Origin: Pseudopithomyces maydicus
Taxonomy: Eukaryota; Ascomycota; Dothideomycetes; Pleosporales; Didymosphaeriaceae
Length of the DNA stretch: 64,000 nt
Assembly (NCBI GenBank): GCA_026873275.1
Contig: JANTUC010000015.1
Coordinates: 1,240,001 to 1,304,000 of the forward strand
Direction: 5' to 3'
The position numbers were made by a program, and so were the translations under genes. Below are positions 1 through 9,723 of this stretch, piece after piece. The stretch's first letter is position 1; each line of letters opens with the position of its first letter. The notes under the pieces were generated by a model. The model made no database searches. It was not told the DNA's origin and was given only the letters and a program-made list of their open reading frames with translations.

Positions 1-216
1 TCGCGATGGCGGTCTCTAGATATGAATGATGGTGTATTCAAGGTAAGCAAATCATTCCGTTTTGTTGTGTCGCCAGCTAACTCTTCACAGGTCAGGACAC
101 TCATGGCTGGAATATTTGTTGTCTGTTGTCTCTGTCAATTGCACTGCGGTTGGTACTTCAAGGGCGAAGCCTTGTTTGGGTTGTATTCGCAGAAACACTT
201 ATATGTGGACTTGTGA
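1..216 (+). CDS. 3' end of an unrecognised gene (partial, two exons)
   Basis: The first 42 bases are open in frame 1 and run into a GTAAGC donor. A 48-nt intron (43-90) has a GCTAAC branch-type sequence and a CACAG acceptor. The second exon (91-216) continues in the same phase and stops at TGA. The spliced tail is 56 residues and carries a hydrophobic, Cys-rich stretch (around AGIFVVCCLCQ) followed by a basic and aromatic end. I do not recognise the family, and the upstream part lies outside the window. The support is the good intron and the continuous phase. A chance open frame next to a chance intron cannot be excluded. Confidence 0.4.
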   Translation, partial: SRWRSLDMNDGVFKVSKSFRFVVSPANSSQVRTLMAGIFVVCCLCQLHCGWYFKGEALFGLYSQKHLYVDL

Positions 217-382
217 ATTCCGGCCCTCGGCCCATGGTTCTGCTTACATTTCTTCGCTCCGGCGATGGCCTATACATGGAGCTTTCCTTTAAACTGATTG
301 GTAGATCTCCGTCATAATCATACCGAATCCAATTTCTTAAACCTCACATTGCTCCAACCCTGCTACAACACATACATGCAAC

Positions 383-664
383 ATGTGCTACGTCTACTAC
401 ACCAACCACGCACTGGTAAAAAGCTGCATCACTTGGGAAGAAACACGCCCTTGCTCAGCTAAAGATGACATTGACCATCGTGTTAAGTGGGTGCCTTTGA
501 AGGCGCGGCCTGCACCGGGTTGGGATCCTGCGACTCATAGAAAGACAGATATAGACAATTGGGCTTCGCAGTATTTCAGGAGATTGCCGGCTAGATGGGA
601 CTACAAAATGGAGAGATGGTGGAGAATTTCACAGTTCCCGATAGAGGAATTTGAAGATCATTAA
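383..664 (+). CDS. Small hypothetical protein, 93 aa
   Basis: A short ATG-to-stop frame whose composition (several Trp, Tyr and charged residues, C-terminal acidic tail) is not low complexity. It lies 166 nt after the preceding gene end on the same strand and has no visible signal peptide or membrane segment. I do not recognise it. It could be a real small gene, or a downstream exon of the gene that ends at 216 if that model is wrong. Confidence 0.35.
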   Translation: MCYVYYTNHALVKSCITWEETRPCSAKDDIDHRVKWVPLKARPAPGWDPATHRKTDIDNWASQYFRRLPARWDYKMERWWRISQFPIEEFEDH

Positions 665-1434
665 CTTAACACTGTAGGCTTGATTTCGAGTTTTGAGCAA
701 GCTAGTGTTTACTGTAAATGTGGTGTCTTGATGACCTTGAGGATCAAATCGCGATCAAAAAGGGTAGATCTTGCCTTTCGGGGGTGGTTTGAGGCTTCCA
801 GGATGGCTAATAGGTAGCTATATGCGCTGATGAGCGAAGATGGTTACATGTGGGTGGGCGTGGTGAAATCTAGCATTAAATAAACAAGCAAAAAAAAAAA
901 AAAAAAAAAAAAAAATCATGGCTTCCAGATGTTCAGAAGCACAACTTTACAGATGATCAATGTACAGAGAGAGAGTTTTTGATTCGATATAGAGAAAGCT
1001 AGACCAACTCCATCAACAGAACAGTGAGCATGGGAATGATAAATGTACGCTCTCCTTGGCACCCAATATTGACGCACTCGAAAAAGATGAGAGAGACAAC
1101 CCGATTCAGCCAAAGTATGAACCCATGTGAAGAAACTTGATGAGGAAGACATCTTCGTTTAGATACAGGATTGCTATGAGACAACCATCAAGACTGACTA
1201 TCCTCCAAAAGTCATATCAAAACAAGTGTGATAGGGTCTACAGTCGATACGACTAACGCAATTATTGTTGCGCCAGATTGAATGCAAATCGTCAGGGAGT
1301 GAACAGGGCAAGCGTCTTATTGCTGACCCTGTGCCTGACGCTGCTTATACCGAGCTCAAAGCTGCGTTTCCTCTGCCCTATACTGATTTTCTCTTCCTAA
1401 TGCTGTATTTCCTCTTTCTGACGCTGCCTTTCCT
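665..1434. other. Intergenic stretch with poly(A) tract
   Basis: No convincing gene. The only notable element is the long A run near 891-915. Short open frames on the minus strand (916-1184) overlap each other in different frames and look like chance. Confidence 0.5.
891..915 (+). repeat. Poly(A) tract of about 25 nt
   Basis: An uninterrupted run of about 25 A, preceded by an A-rich lead (TAAATAAACAAGC). It is the longest homopolymer in the window. It may be a simple microsatellite or the tail scar of a retroposed sequence. No target-site duplication is obvious by eye. Confidence 0.8.
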
Positions 1435-2193
1435 CTACCCAACGCGATATCGAATGCGATCTACAGTGATCTTAACCTCAACCCCTTCCTTGAAGATCCC
1501 GAAGCGCTGAACTAAGGCAGATTGAAACTTTCCAACAAATTCATTGACCTTATCAATTCCGATGGCATAAATTATTGTAGGGCAAAGCTTCAGTGAGATC
1601 GATAGACACTGAAGCTTGGGAAGAAGGAAGAGACTATGAAGCTGAAAATCTAGTAAGATCTCGCCTACCGATCGGAACCTCTGGATCGAATTACTAGCAT
1701 CCTCTATCACCTTGTAACTGCAGAATTCCAACCTCAGGTCTTTGAGAGCAGGGAATTTATGACAGAATTGTCCAATTGACATGTTAGAGCGCCGTGTGGA
1801 GCTGCTAACGTAATTGAATGCGAGCCTTTGGACTTTATCGATGCCGCCACCGAATCGACTGAGAAAACCACGGAGTGTGTCGCAAGCGTGTTCGTAACCA
1901 CGTTCATACTCAAAAAAGCCAAAGACGAACTGTGAGTGGCGAATGAAAGTGAGAGTCCCCACATGGTATAATAACCTATTCGTAAACACGATGTCAGGAA
2001 AGATTCCGCCCTTCAGGTTCTTCTTTCCGAATTCCGTGAGGCTAGTCAGCAAGATTTGGTCCGGTAGATCATCGAAAACGTATTCCAGTATCATCTCATG
2101 CACTTCAACGGCAAGATTCCGTGACCCCAAGTAGGTTGTGCGTTGAGGGGCGATAGTCGCTAGAGACTTGCAAGGCGGTAAGTTGGGGTCCAT
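1435..2193 (-). CDS. F-box-like / hypothetical protein, 252 aa
   Basis: A single-exon frame. Residues about 28-45 (NLAVEVHEMILEYVFDDLP) look like the degenerate F-box-like opening common in Dothideomycete multigene families. A region with spaced Leu and aromatic residues follows. These proteins are usually thought to recruit targets to SCF ubiquitin ligases, but many have no tested role, so this is a family-level inference only. A TATA-like element lies about 66 nt upstream on the same strand, which supports this start. No intron is needed and there is no frameshift. Confidence 0.6.
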   Translation of the reverse strand: MDPNLPPCKSLATIAPQRTTYLGSRNLAVEVHEMILEYVFDDLPDQILLTSLTEFGKKNLKGGIFPDIVFTNRLLYHVGTLTFIRHSQFVFGFFEYERGYEHACDTLRGFLSRFGGGIDKVQRLAFNYVSSSTRRSNMSIGQFCHKFPALKDLRLEFCSYKVIEDASNSIQRFRSVGEILLDFQLHSLFLLPKLQCLSISLKLCPTIIYAIGIDKVNEFVGKFQSALVQRFGIFKEGVEVKITVDRIRYRVG

Positions 2194-2258
2194 CGTGACT
2201 GAACCTTTGACGTGGTGTCCGAGTTGGTTTTTGAGAAGAGTGTGAAAAAGATGTGATC

Positions 2259-2264
2259 TTTATA
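2259..2264 (-). promoter_or_regulatory. TATA-like element of the F-box-like gene
   Basis: On the minus strand the sequence reads TATAAA about 66 nt before the ATG at 2193. Several other genes in this window have a TATA box at the same distance. Confidence 0.45.
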
Positions 2265-5200
2265 AGAACTGTTGTCAGTAGTAATAAGTAGAAATTGCTC
2301 GCTAGTGATCCGTGCTTTCTCAGTCAACCAACCTTTTAGGACAGAAACGGGTAGGCAATCGCCTAAGAATAATGGAAAAGGAAAGAGGGGCCCGTGTTTT
2401 CTCTTTTCAACCCACTCCTATAGATCTAAATGAGAGCTGACGAATCAGAAACTCAGGCTTGGACTTACTGGCAAATGACATTGTGAACACATTTACTATG
2501 TTTCGTTTGCACACAAGGTAGCCAAATTCAACCTTTCTAGGCCCATGACCGACCTACACTTTTTCATGATCAACTAAACACATCTACAGGCCCAATTCTT
2601 GCTCAAACACCCATATAGATTGCCTGGGTGAAACTCGCCCTTGGTATTCGATCAGAGATCGGATACGTATGACTAGTAATTTGACACCTTAACAAAACGT
2701 TGCATTCACAAATGGTCTGATAGGCCTTTTCTAGATGCGCATATCCTGTATTGTAATCTTCATGGTCATGAACAAGACTCTCGAACTATAGCTCGATAGA
2801 AAATCAAGTTTTGAATACATACGGGCAAGTTCTATGAGGTGTTGCTACCAGGAATATGTTGGAGCTTTGCAACATGAGAGGTGTGAAGATGCTATCTGCT
2901 TAAGGAGATTCCTGGAGTTCTCGAGTATAGCCTAGATTAGCAGTGTCTATTGTTACGCTAGCTCCCTAAGAAGAAAACGGTTGCTCTACAACTTGCAGTA
3001 ATGCACATGGCAACCGCGAAACTTGATCGTCCTTCTTGTTGTGGTACACTACCCTGTAAATTAGGGCGCGCGCTCATGAGAATCTCGCGTATTAGAGAAG
3101 CTACTGTGTACCTAGGCAAGTAGCCTCTATTACTAGGGCACCATTCAGCAGTGCTCCCAGCAGCATCACGCCTGCAGAATTAGGCCTAGCGTACCGGAGA
3201 CTGTTGCGTATACCAAATGACTAACAGACTGCAGGTTTGGGAAATTTCTAGAAAACGCAAGCTCAATAGTTCTCGGAGTGACGTAAATTCTCGGCGTTGG
3301 GCTCGTCGTTGAATGGGGTGCGCGTAGCTTGGCGTCGATGTAGCGCGATTTCGCATAGATCGTCACCCGGAAAGTTTGTTTTGAAACCTTTGTTTTGTTG
3401 ATCAGTTCAGCAGAGCGATTCACCAAGTTCTAATCAGATGGTCAACGGAATAATATGAAGCATTTTCGCCGGTTGTTATGTGTTGTGAACCTGCTGATCT
3501 ATGCAGTTGTCCATCCTGATTAAACTATGTATTTGTATGAAAATCCTATTCTCTTAGATACAACTAATCGTTAGTTCTAGTCGCATCGTAATTTGAATAT
3601 CAAGTATTGGGAGGTAAGAAAGGAAGAGACTAGTTAGCATGAATTTTCCTTAATGAACCAGTTTGGATTAAGAAATGTCCATTTGACAAAACGCAAATAC
3701 AACAAGACTAATCATGATGGCACATAGGTAATCATGTGATAATATGGGTTTAGAGAGACTAAGTAATGACGTATGTATAAGTGCAGATGCAATATTTGCG
3801 GCTGCGTTCACGTGGGAAAATGGTGCAGATATACGTTACGCTAACAGTTAGATGTCCTTCTGGGGGCCAATGAACATTCTTTGCAAAGATGATTCACCCT
3901 GCAAGTCATCAGTACAGGAGCAAGTCTCGAAGGAATTTTCCGTAGCCAATTTCCAACCTGTTGGGTTGAACCCCGCTCTCGTATCTGCAGTTTGCTGTGA
4001 AAGATCCCGCTCTCATGAAATGCATGATTGGCTGCTTATCATACTGGCCAATTGTAGTACTTTTCCAGCGTATAGATACAACTGAACTCGACTACTATTG
4101 GTGATAACCTTGAGTTTAACATACTTCAATCAGAATGGGTAGGATCTGAGATTTGAACCTTTGTATCGGGGAAAATTTAGTGATATGACCCATGTCCGTG
4201 AATTATATTCGGAGCTACAGAGTCGATGTAGTAGCAATGCTAGAATTCGCAACTTTGATGGCACCATGTCACTTCACGAAAGCAGAAAACAAAGCTTTTT
4301 CGGGAAGCTAGTGCGGCTTTTCGTAATAGAAATCACAATGGGCGAACGTTTATTACTGGGGTGCAGCTTCAATTGTCGGCGAAAATCCTACATGCATCCT
4401 AAGCAGGGACCCGGCAAGGCCGATCTGTTTATCACCTAATTACGTACTTGCGTTTGTGCTTTGTTTCTATTATCCCGTGTGAATGGGCTTCTCTCGAAAT
4501 AATCGAATATTCACTCATATAGTTCATGCGCTGCCGAAGCTATCTAATGATGTCGGATTTCCACTGTCCACTTCTGCATTGTGTCTTATCAGTACAAGCT
4601 TTTCAGGGGTGCCCGCATCAAGATACCTGGTCTTGAATTGCACTTTTCAGACATGAGGATTCTTGTTCTTCACATGGACGAGACGACCTGAGGCAGGTGC
4701 TGTGCATAATACATTGGAGCTGCGCGTCTCCGCGTCATGTGGCATACCGATTGCCGTAGCGTCGCTTGTTTCGTACGAACTTGCCTCAGAAGTCGCATGG
4801 TCATTATGGCTGGCTAACAACTCCGAAAGATATTGGTGGTCCGGACTCCCCTCCATGACTTTTACACTAAAGCACTAGTCCAAAGTCGGTCTTGCGCCAA
4901 CGGCTTTTCCCATCGCTCCACTAGTGGCACCCCTCAACCGATCCGTACGCTAAAGACGATGCCATCAAGCTGATTGGTCTGGCACCTTCACTCCGACAGC
5001 TGCAGCCCCCTGGAGTCAATAAACTCCCATTCTCATGCAGGAACACTGGGCTGATGCACCTACTTTTCCTGATTAGACTTGTTGTCCAAGGATCGTTTTC
5101 CACAAGGTCTGTTTTACTGTGAACGCGAGGCCGCCATCCATGGAATAGCATGCCTGAAATGGATGAATACGAGGCAGTTTAGGGCGAAATTACAATCACC

Positions 5201-5282
5201 GGCCTGATAGAAGGTTGTTGAGATTGAGGGGTGCATCCATGACGGCGTGCTTGGTGTTTTGTGGTATCTGATTATGTATGCA
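2265..5282. other. Gene-poor 3 kb stretch
   Basis: AT-leaning DNA with scattered open frames under 95 codons, most lacking an ATG, with no conserved motif, intron pattern or terminal repeat that I can recognise. Frames at 3166-3426 (minus), 4161-4439 (plus) and 4647-4878 (both strands) were examined and not accepted. It may be decayed repeat or pseudogene material. Confidence 0.5.
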
Positions 5283-5290
5283 TATATAAA
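5283..5290 (+). promoter_or_regulatory. TATA box of the CFEM-like gene
   Basis: TATATAAA, about 92 nt upstream of the ATG at 5382, on the same strand. Confidence 0.5.
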
Positions 5291-5381
5291 GCAGTCAAAG
5301 TCCCGGTGTCCTGTTTTAGCAGACTCAATTACGCCTACAGCAGTATAGCCACCCAAGCCAAACATCCAGCTCACTATCAAA

Positions 5382-5952
5382 ATGAAGTTCTCTGTGACAG
5401 CCTTGCTCACCACTGTCGTCGCTGTTGCCTCGGCACAGCGAACGTACAATCTGACCGCAGCTGTTGCACCTGGTCAGTTCGAGAAGTACAGGTGCTTGTA
5501 AGTTTGTCTTTCCAAGATGACAGGATCAAGCTTTTAACATCGGATTCAGAACCACCGAGAAATGGCTGAACAACTTTGGCATTCCCGAATGCCTGAAGGA
5601 GTGCACCCGTCAAGCGAACCGCGCTGACGGATGCGCCTACGATGATTTCGTATGCCACAGCATCAACTACCAGGTCTACTCTGACGTAAGCGAACCTTCC
5701 GTTATATGAATAATAGTACTGAATGTTAGACAGCTCATCGAACCTTGCGCCTTTCCCGCAGCAATTGGTGGAAATGGCACTTGTACTCTGGAGGAGCTGA
5801 GCGCTGTCCGACCAATCGTCACAGACTCCGTCAACTTCTTCAATGCCACGCTATACTCCGCTTACGCTGGAAGGCACTGCAGGAAACGTCTGAGCATCAT
5901 CAAGACGCTCGAAATCATAGCAGGCGAGGAGACCATCGTGAGCACCAAGTAA
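5382..5952 (+). CDS. CFEM-like small secreted cysteine-rich protein, 156 aa
   Basis: Three exons: 5382-5497, 5550-5685 and 5734-5952, with introns of 52 and 48 nt (GTAAGT and GTAAGC donors, CAG acceptors) that keep the frame. Residues 1-18 form a signal peptide ending in ASA before QR. The mature protein has eight cysteines, among them C53, C57, C67, C74, C89 and C101. The pattern IPECLKEC, then CAYDDFVC, resembles the CFEM core with its conserved Asp before the fourth core cysteine. One cysteine of the usual C-x-C pair is Ser (CHS), so it is a divergent CFEM. Family members bind haem or act at the host surface in some fungi. No GPI-type hydrophobic tail is visible, so it is probably freely secreted. 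Effector function is only inferred. Confidence 0.75.
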
Positions 5953-6924
5953 GAGCTTCGGCTGTCACAGTGCTTAGTGGGTGTTTTAAACACCCCTTTG
6001 GTCATGATTCCTGAGATTCCTCATGTATTATTAAGCTCACAGCTGTATTTATTTTTGAAACCATATTCTATACCCAACTTCAAAGATGGCCTCGACCACC
6101 ATACCTTGCTTTTGTGTCTCAAAAAGTGAAACCATACTAAAATATATGACTTGCCCCTTTGCTTCCAATACAGATAGTTTTATTATAATAATAGAGATGG
6201 GCTTTGAATTTTCTCCTTGAGACACATGCTCCATGCTTGTTTCGTTGCTGGGAAGTTGTGGTGGTGGTTCATTGTAACTATAGGAAAGGGTCTATCATCA
6301 CTATTTTTCAATCTTTCTAAAAATCGATCATCACAAAAGGTGGCGCGACTTCATAAGGCAGAATACAAGACAAAGCGATTTATGTAGGATGGTGTCATTA
6401 TGTGTTTTGTTTGTTGGGGAAAATAGTAGCTGAGTATGAGCTGACTGGATGAAAATGGATGGAAAAAAGCTGTCATCCCCTCTTGCGACCATATAAAAAG
6501 CTGATTATAGATTTAAACACCATGTGCTGTTCCAAAGGTAGAACTTTGGTATCTATTGCGCCAACCACATTCGTGTTTTACAGATCAGAACATTTTCCTC
6601 GTAGAAAGAATTGTCTCGCGTTCTATTAGTCCCTTTCCTGTCGTTCAATCGGATACTTCGTTATGTAAACGCAATCACCACCTTGCCCAAAAATAGTGAT
6701 ATGAGAAATTCTGAGACATTCGTGAGCGAGATTAACACTCGCTGCAGGATTTTCTGACCGAGCTATTCTATCGCTACCGAACGGAAACTGTTTGCAATAA
6801 TCCAATGTCCAAGAACAGGACGTAATCACTAATTCAGCTATTCTCGTGCTGTAACCTACGACCATCGCATTGATATCGCTTATGCGATCACTACGAGTTG
6901 CGCCAAACTCGCCTCGAATAGCAT
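5953..6924. other. Intergenic, contains one copy of a dispersed repeat
   Basis: No gene accepted. It holds the repeat copy at about 6401-6500. Frames at 6049-6234 and 6626-6865 on minus lack motifs. Confidence 0.5.
6401..6500 (+). repeat. Dispersed repeat A, copy 1
   Basis: This stretch matches 15703-15800 in the same orientation: a TGTGTTTTGT start, then GAGCTGACTGGATGAAAA or its equivalent, then AAAAAGCTGTCA and CCCCTCTTG, with small indels and several transitions. No coding capacity and no terminal inverted repeat is obvious. It is probably an old non-autonomous element. Confidence 0.65.
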
Positions 6925-7629
6925 TCAGATCTTATAAACCTGCGCCCTGTGAACAGCCGGGTCTAGCGGATCCGCAAAGACAATCTCCAAGCTTGCTGAC
7001 TGATCCAAAAGCTTCATGTCCTCTTTGAAAGCACCAACTTTGTCTGGGAAGTACTTTTCATCGTGTCCACCGTAATAAATTCTCTTTAAGTTGGGAAACG
7101 TATCAATCACAATACTCCGCGGTGAATCCACGAAAAACCTGGGGTCAAAATTTGCGCTCAACGAAACGTGTTGCACAGCACAGCGCCGGGCGTGAGAAAG
7201 CTCGTCCAAATACAAAGAGAGACCAGCGGGATCGTCGATTTGGAAGATTTGAGTCTGATATTGTAAGTTGAGGGTCTCCGCGCGGATCTGGCGACAGACA
7301 GCGGAAGCAATGCCCCGAGCGAAGGTGAAGGTAATGGTTGGTTGAGCCTCTCCATTGCGGCCCCATCCAGTTTGATAGTCTCCCTTTGGCGTGATGATGC
7401 AGAAGTCGAGGGAGTAGTCACCGACCTGCTGCGGAAGCTGATAAGTGCCTTTGATGTCGATATCATCATGAAAGTCGTCCGCGTTGGACGGCAATATCGG
7501 ACCTTTTGCATATACACCGACAATTTGTCTTTCAGCAGCATACTCCCAGATCCGGGAGCGAAGCTCTGCTGGTAGTCTTAGGAGTGGGGATTCTGTGGTG
7601 TTGGCTTTAGAGCTGGTCTGATTAGTCAT
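6925..7629 (-). CDS. 2EXR-domain protein, 234 aa
   Basis: A single-exon frame. Residues 15-32 (PLLRLPAELRSRIWEYA) are the hallmark opening of the fungal 2EXR / F-box-like family. A second conserved block around CRQIRAETL follows in the middle, and a leucine-patterned C-terminus ends near DPLDPAVHRAQV. The molecular role of 2EXR proteins is unknown. The family is strongly expanded in Dothideomycetes. A second, related copy lies just upstream at 8308-9048 in the same orientation, so this is a tandem pair. The start is set by the single in-frame ATG ahead of the conserved block. Confidence 0.75.
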   Translation of the reverse strand: MTNQTSSKANTTESPLLRLPAELRSRIWEYAAERQIVGVYAKGPILPSNADDFHDDIDIKGTYQLPQQVGDYSLDFCIITPKGDYQTGWGRNGEAQPTITFTFARGIASAVCRQIRAETLNLQYQTQIFQIDDPAGLSLYLDELSHARRCAVQHVSLSANFDPRFFVDSPRSIVIDTFPNLKRIYYGGHDEKYFPDKVGAFKEDMKLLDQSASLEIVFADPLDPAVHRAQVYKI

Positions 7630-8307
7630 TTCTCATATCATAGAATTGGTCCTTCCCACTTACATCTCATGCCGGTCAATTTCGTTGGAAGCGTTCAAAT
7701 TGCGCATGGTAAACATATCCGTTGTACAACCAACCTCATCCATAATACGGTTTCTGCAACTGGAGGGACTTGGTGAGCTACTATACACTCAGATCCTAGC
7801 CGTTGAGGCTGCACTGGTTCACTAAGGGTGCTTACTCAGAGTCGCTCTGGATATTGGAGACACATGAATTGTCTGTTGTAACCTTAAACTCTTCTACTTC
7901 CATGGTTCCCGAAAAGAAACGAGTTGTATTTTGTGCAGTGTCAAAGTGAGGCTGTGGCAGGCTGTAGGATTGGATATGCGAGGCATATTGGCTAGTGGCG
8001 TATATGTGCTAGCTGAATTGGGATTAATATGTTCATCAAGTGAAGTCAGGTTATCAGACGGTAAGAGGCGATGGAAACGAACAGGCTTGAAGACGATAGT
8101 TCTATAATTGATCTAAATAAACTCAAAACAATGATGAGCAGCGTGTCGGTACTTCCATATTTCCTCCTTGGCGACTCTCATTGCTCACAAAAGGGCAACC
8201 AGATTGTTTTATGATTTCTCACAAAACTCCCGTGTTGAACCATGACACTGTTTTCCGATAATTTCTCTACGCGTTTTCAATCCCCAAACGAATCATAGCC
8301 AAGCCCT
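7630..8307. other. Intergenic between 2EXR paralogues
   Basis: No gene, repeat or RNA recognised. Confidence 0.5.
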
Positions 8308-9048
8308 TCAAAGCGTCATCTTCTCCGCCTTCGCTATCTCTTCATTCCGATTCATCACATCCAACAAAATCATGTCCACCCCCGCCAACTTCCCCTTCGT
8401 CCGCTCGTTGATCAAATCCCTTATCGATCCCAACGTCGCCTCTGTGTCCCCGTTACAAATCTGCGGATCGATAAAAATTCTCCTCAAATTCGGAAAGTCC
8501 CTCGCAATAGTCCACCCATGCTCTTCCAGGAACCTTGCAAATTGCAAAAGGAAACACCCACCGAGGGAGACATCTCTGATCTGCCTCACGAGCTCCCGGG
8601 GAGATTCGCCACGATATCCGAATAGTTGCACAGACACTCGATGTGGAAGATGTTTTCCCGCATGTGCATGTGGCGGGTCTCGGATCGGATGGCGCGGCAT
8701 ATTCCGGAGGCGAGGCCTTGTGTGCATGCCGTCGTGGCGGGTAGAGGCGGTGGGTTGTTGTGCTTGCGGGCAATTGCTCTGGAGGCGGCGGGGAGAGTGT
8801 CGGTGAAGGGGCAGATGATCCAGTCTAGCTTCAAGGGGGAACAAAAGCAGTATTTGCCTTCGGGTAGTTTTCCAATGATGTGGCCGCCGGAGGCGTAGTC
8901 CCAGATTCTCAAACGAAGTTCGGCAGGGAGCCTTAGGAGGGGTGATTCGATTGAGTTGCGAGCGGTGCTTAGGGGACTGAGCAGAGCATGGGGAGTTTGC
9001 TTAATGAATTACCTACATTGCGTCCTGGGTCGTTGTGGGTTCTGACAT
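8308..9048 (-). CDS. 2EXR-domain protein, paralogue (apparent one-base frameshift)
   Basis: Exon 1 is 9048-9017 and exon 2 is 8967-8308, with a 49-nt intron (GTAGGT donor, CCTAAG acceptor). The spliced start leads into SPLLRLPAELRLRIWDYA, nearly identical to its neighbour. The frame breaks near 8595-8601 at a CCC/GGGG junction. Adding one base to that run rejoins the upstream part (ending IECLCNYSDIVANLPG) to the downstream part (VRQIRDVSLGG, DFPNLRRIFIDPQICN) and makes the exon sum 693 nt, 230 aa. Alignment with the paralogue shows no other gap there. It is either a real lesion or, more likely given the 12 similar cases in this window, an undercalled homopolymer. Confidence 0.65.
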
Positions 9049-9723
9049 GTTCGAAACCCAAATCGATGCTTTTCACGTTGTATGCTTTCTGTCATGAGTG
9101 TTCATCATGTTTTTTGAAGAAAGATACGGGGTAATTGCTCACCTTGTGCGCTTTCCCATGGAATATGAAGTAGATGCCTTAGGTCTTTCTAGCCTTGGGA
9201 TGGAAGCGAGCGCTGGTTCAATCATTGTTATCTTCGTGGCAGCCTGGCTTACGTCAGTCGATCGGCACTTCGGTGTTTACCCCGCAAAGGAACAGTTCCC
9301 TGGTAGGAGCTTCAACTGACCTATTAGATATCGCGAGGATAGCTTTCTGCGACCGAGCGAATGGCTGTTCTCTTTCTAACGTGGTAGCAATTGGCAGTTG
9401 GTGGAAGGATTCGATTGAGGCCTCGCGAAGGAAGATAACTGACAGGGTGAACAAGGTAGCAATGCGGGAGTGCTTATTATTCTTTTCTTGGATTCGTTGC
9501 ATCTAGTTTGTCTTTGGCTGGAGTCGGCATGACCTGTACAGGTCGTTAGGACGTTAATTGAAAACCACGAAAGTACATGCAAATCACTCTCTTATCACAA
9601 TCGCAACGTCAAATTCCATTATGAACATATTTGATTCATTTCATGTCTCATTTTACTTCGTATTCCGCAGTGGAAAAAAAATGTCATCGCAAGCACGGTA
9701 CTACCCATCCCAGGCTTACTTGC
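9049..9723. other. Intergenic with dispersed repeat B copy
   Basis: No gene accepted. The overlapping plus and minus frames at 9195-9582 are not conserved-looking. It contains the palindrome-bearing repeat at 9494-9553. Confidence 0.5.
9494..9553 (+). repeat. Dispersed repeat B, copy 1, with perfect palindrome
   Basis: The stretch from CGTTGCATCTAG through TTTGGCTGG and GGCATGACCTGT to AGGAC matches about 48859-48914. It contains the perfect 14-nt palindrome GACCTGTACAGGTC. Differences between copies are mostly transitions. Confidence 0.65.

Noticed and set aside
3166..3426. A possible transposase relic on minus
   Set aside because: A loose resemblance to a helix-turn-helix stretch is not enough; no terminal repeats or DDE residues could be found.
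4146..4162. A tRNA B-box-like sequence on minus (GGTTCAAATCT)
   Set aside because: The flanking bases cannot form the T-arm stem and no A box or acceptor stem lies at the right distance.
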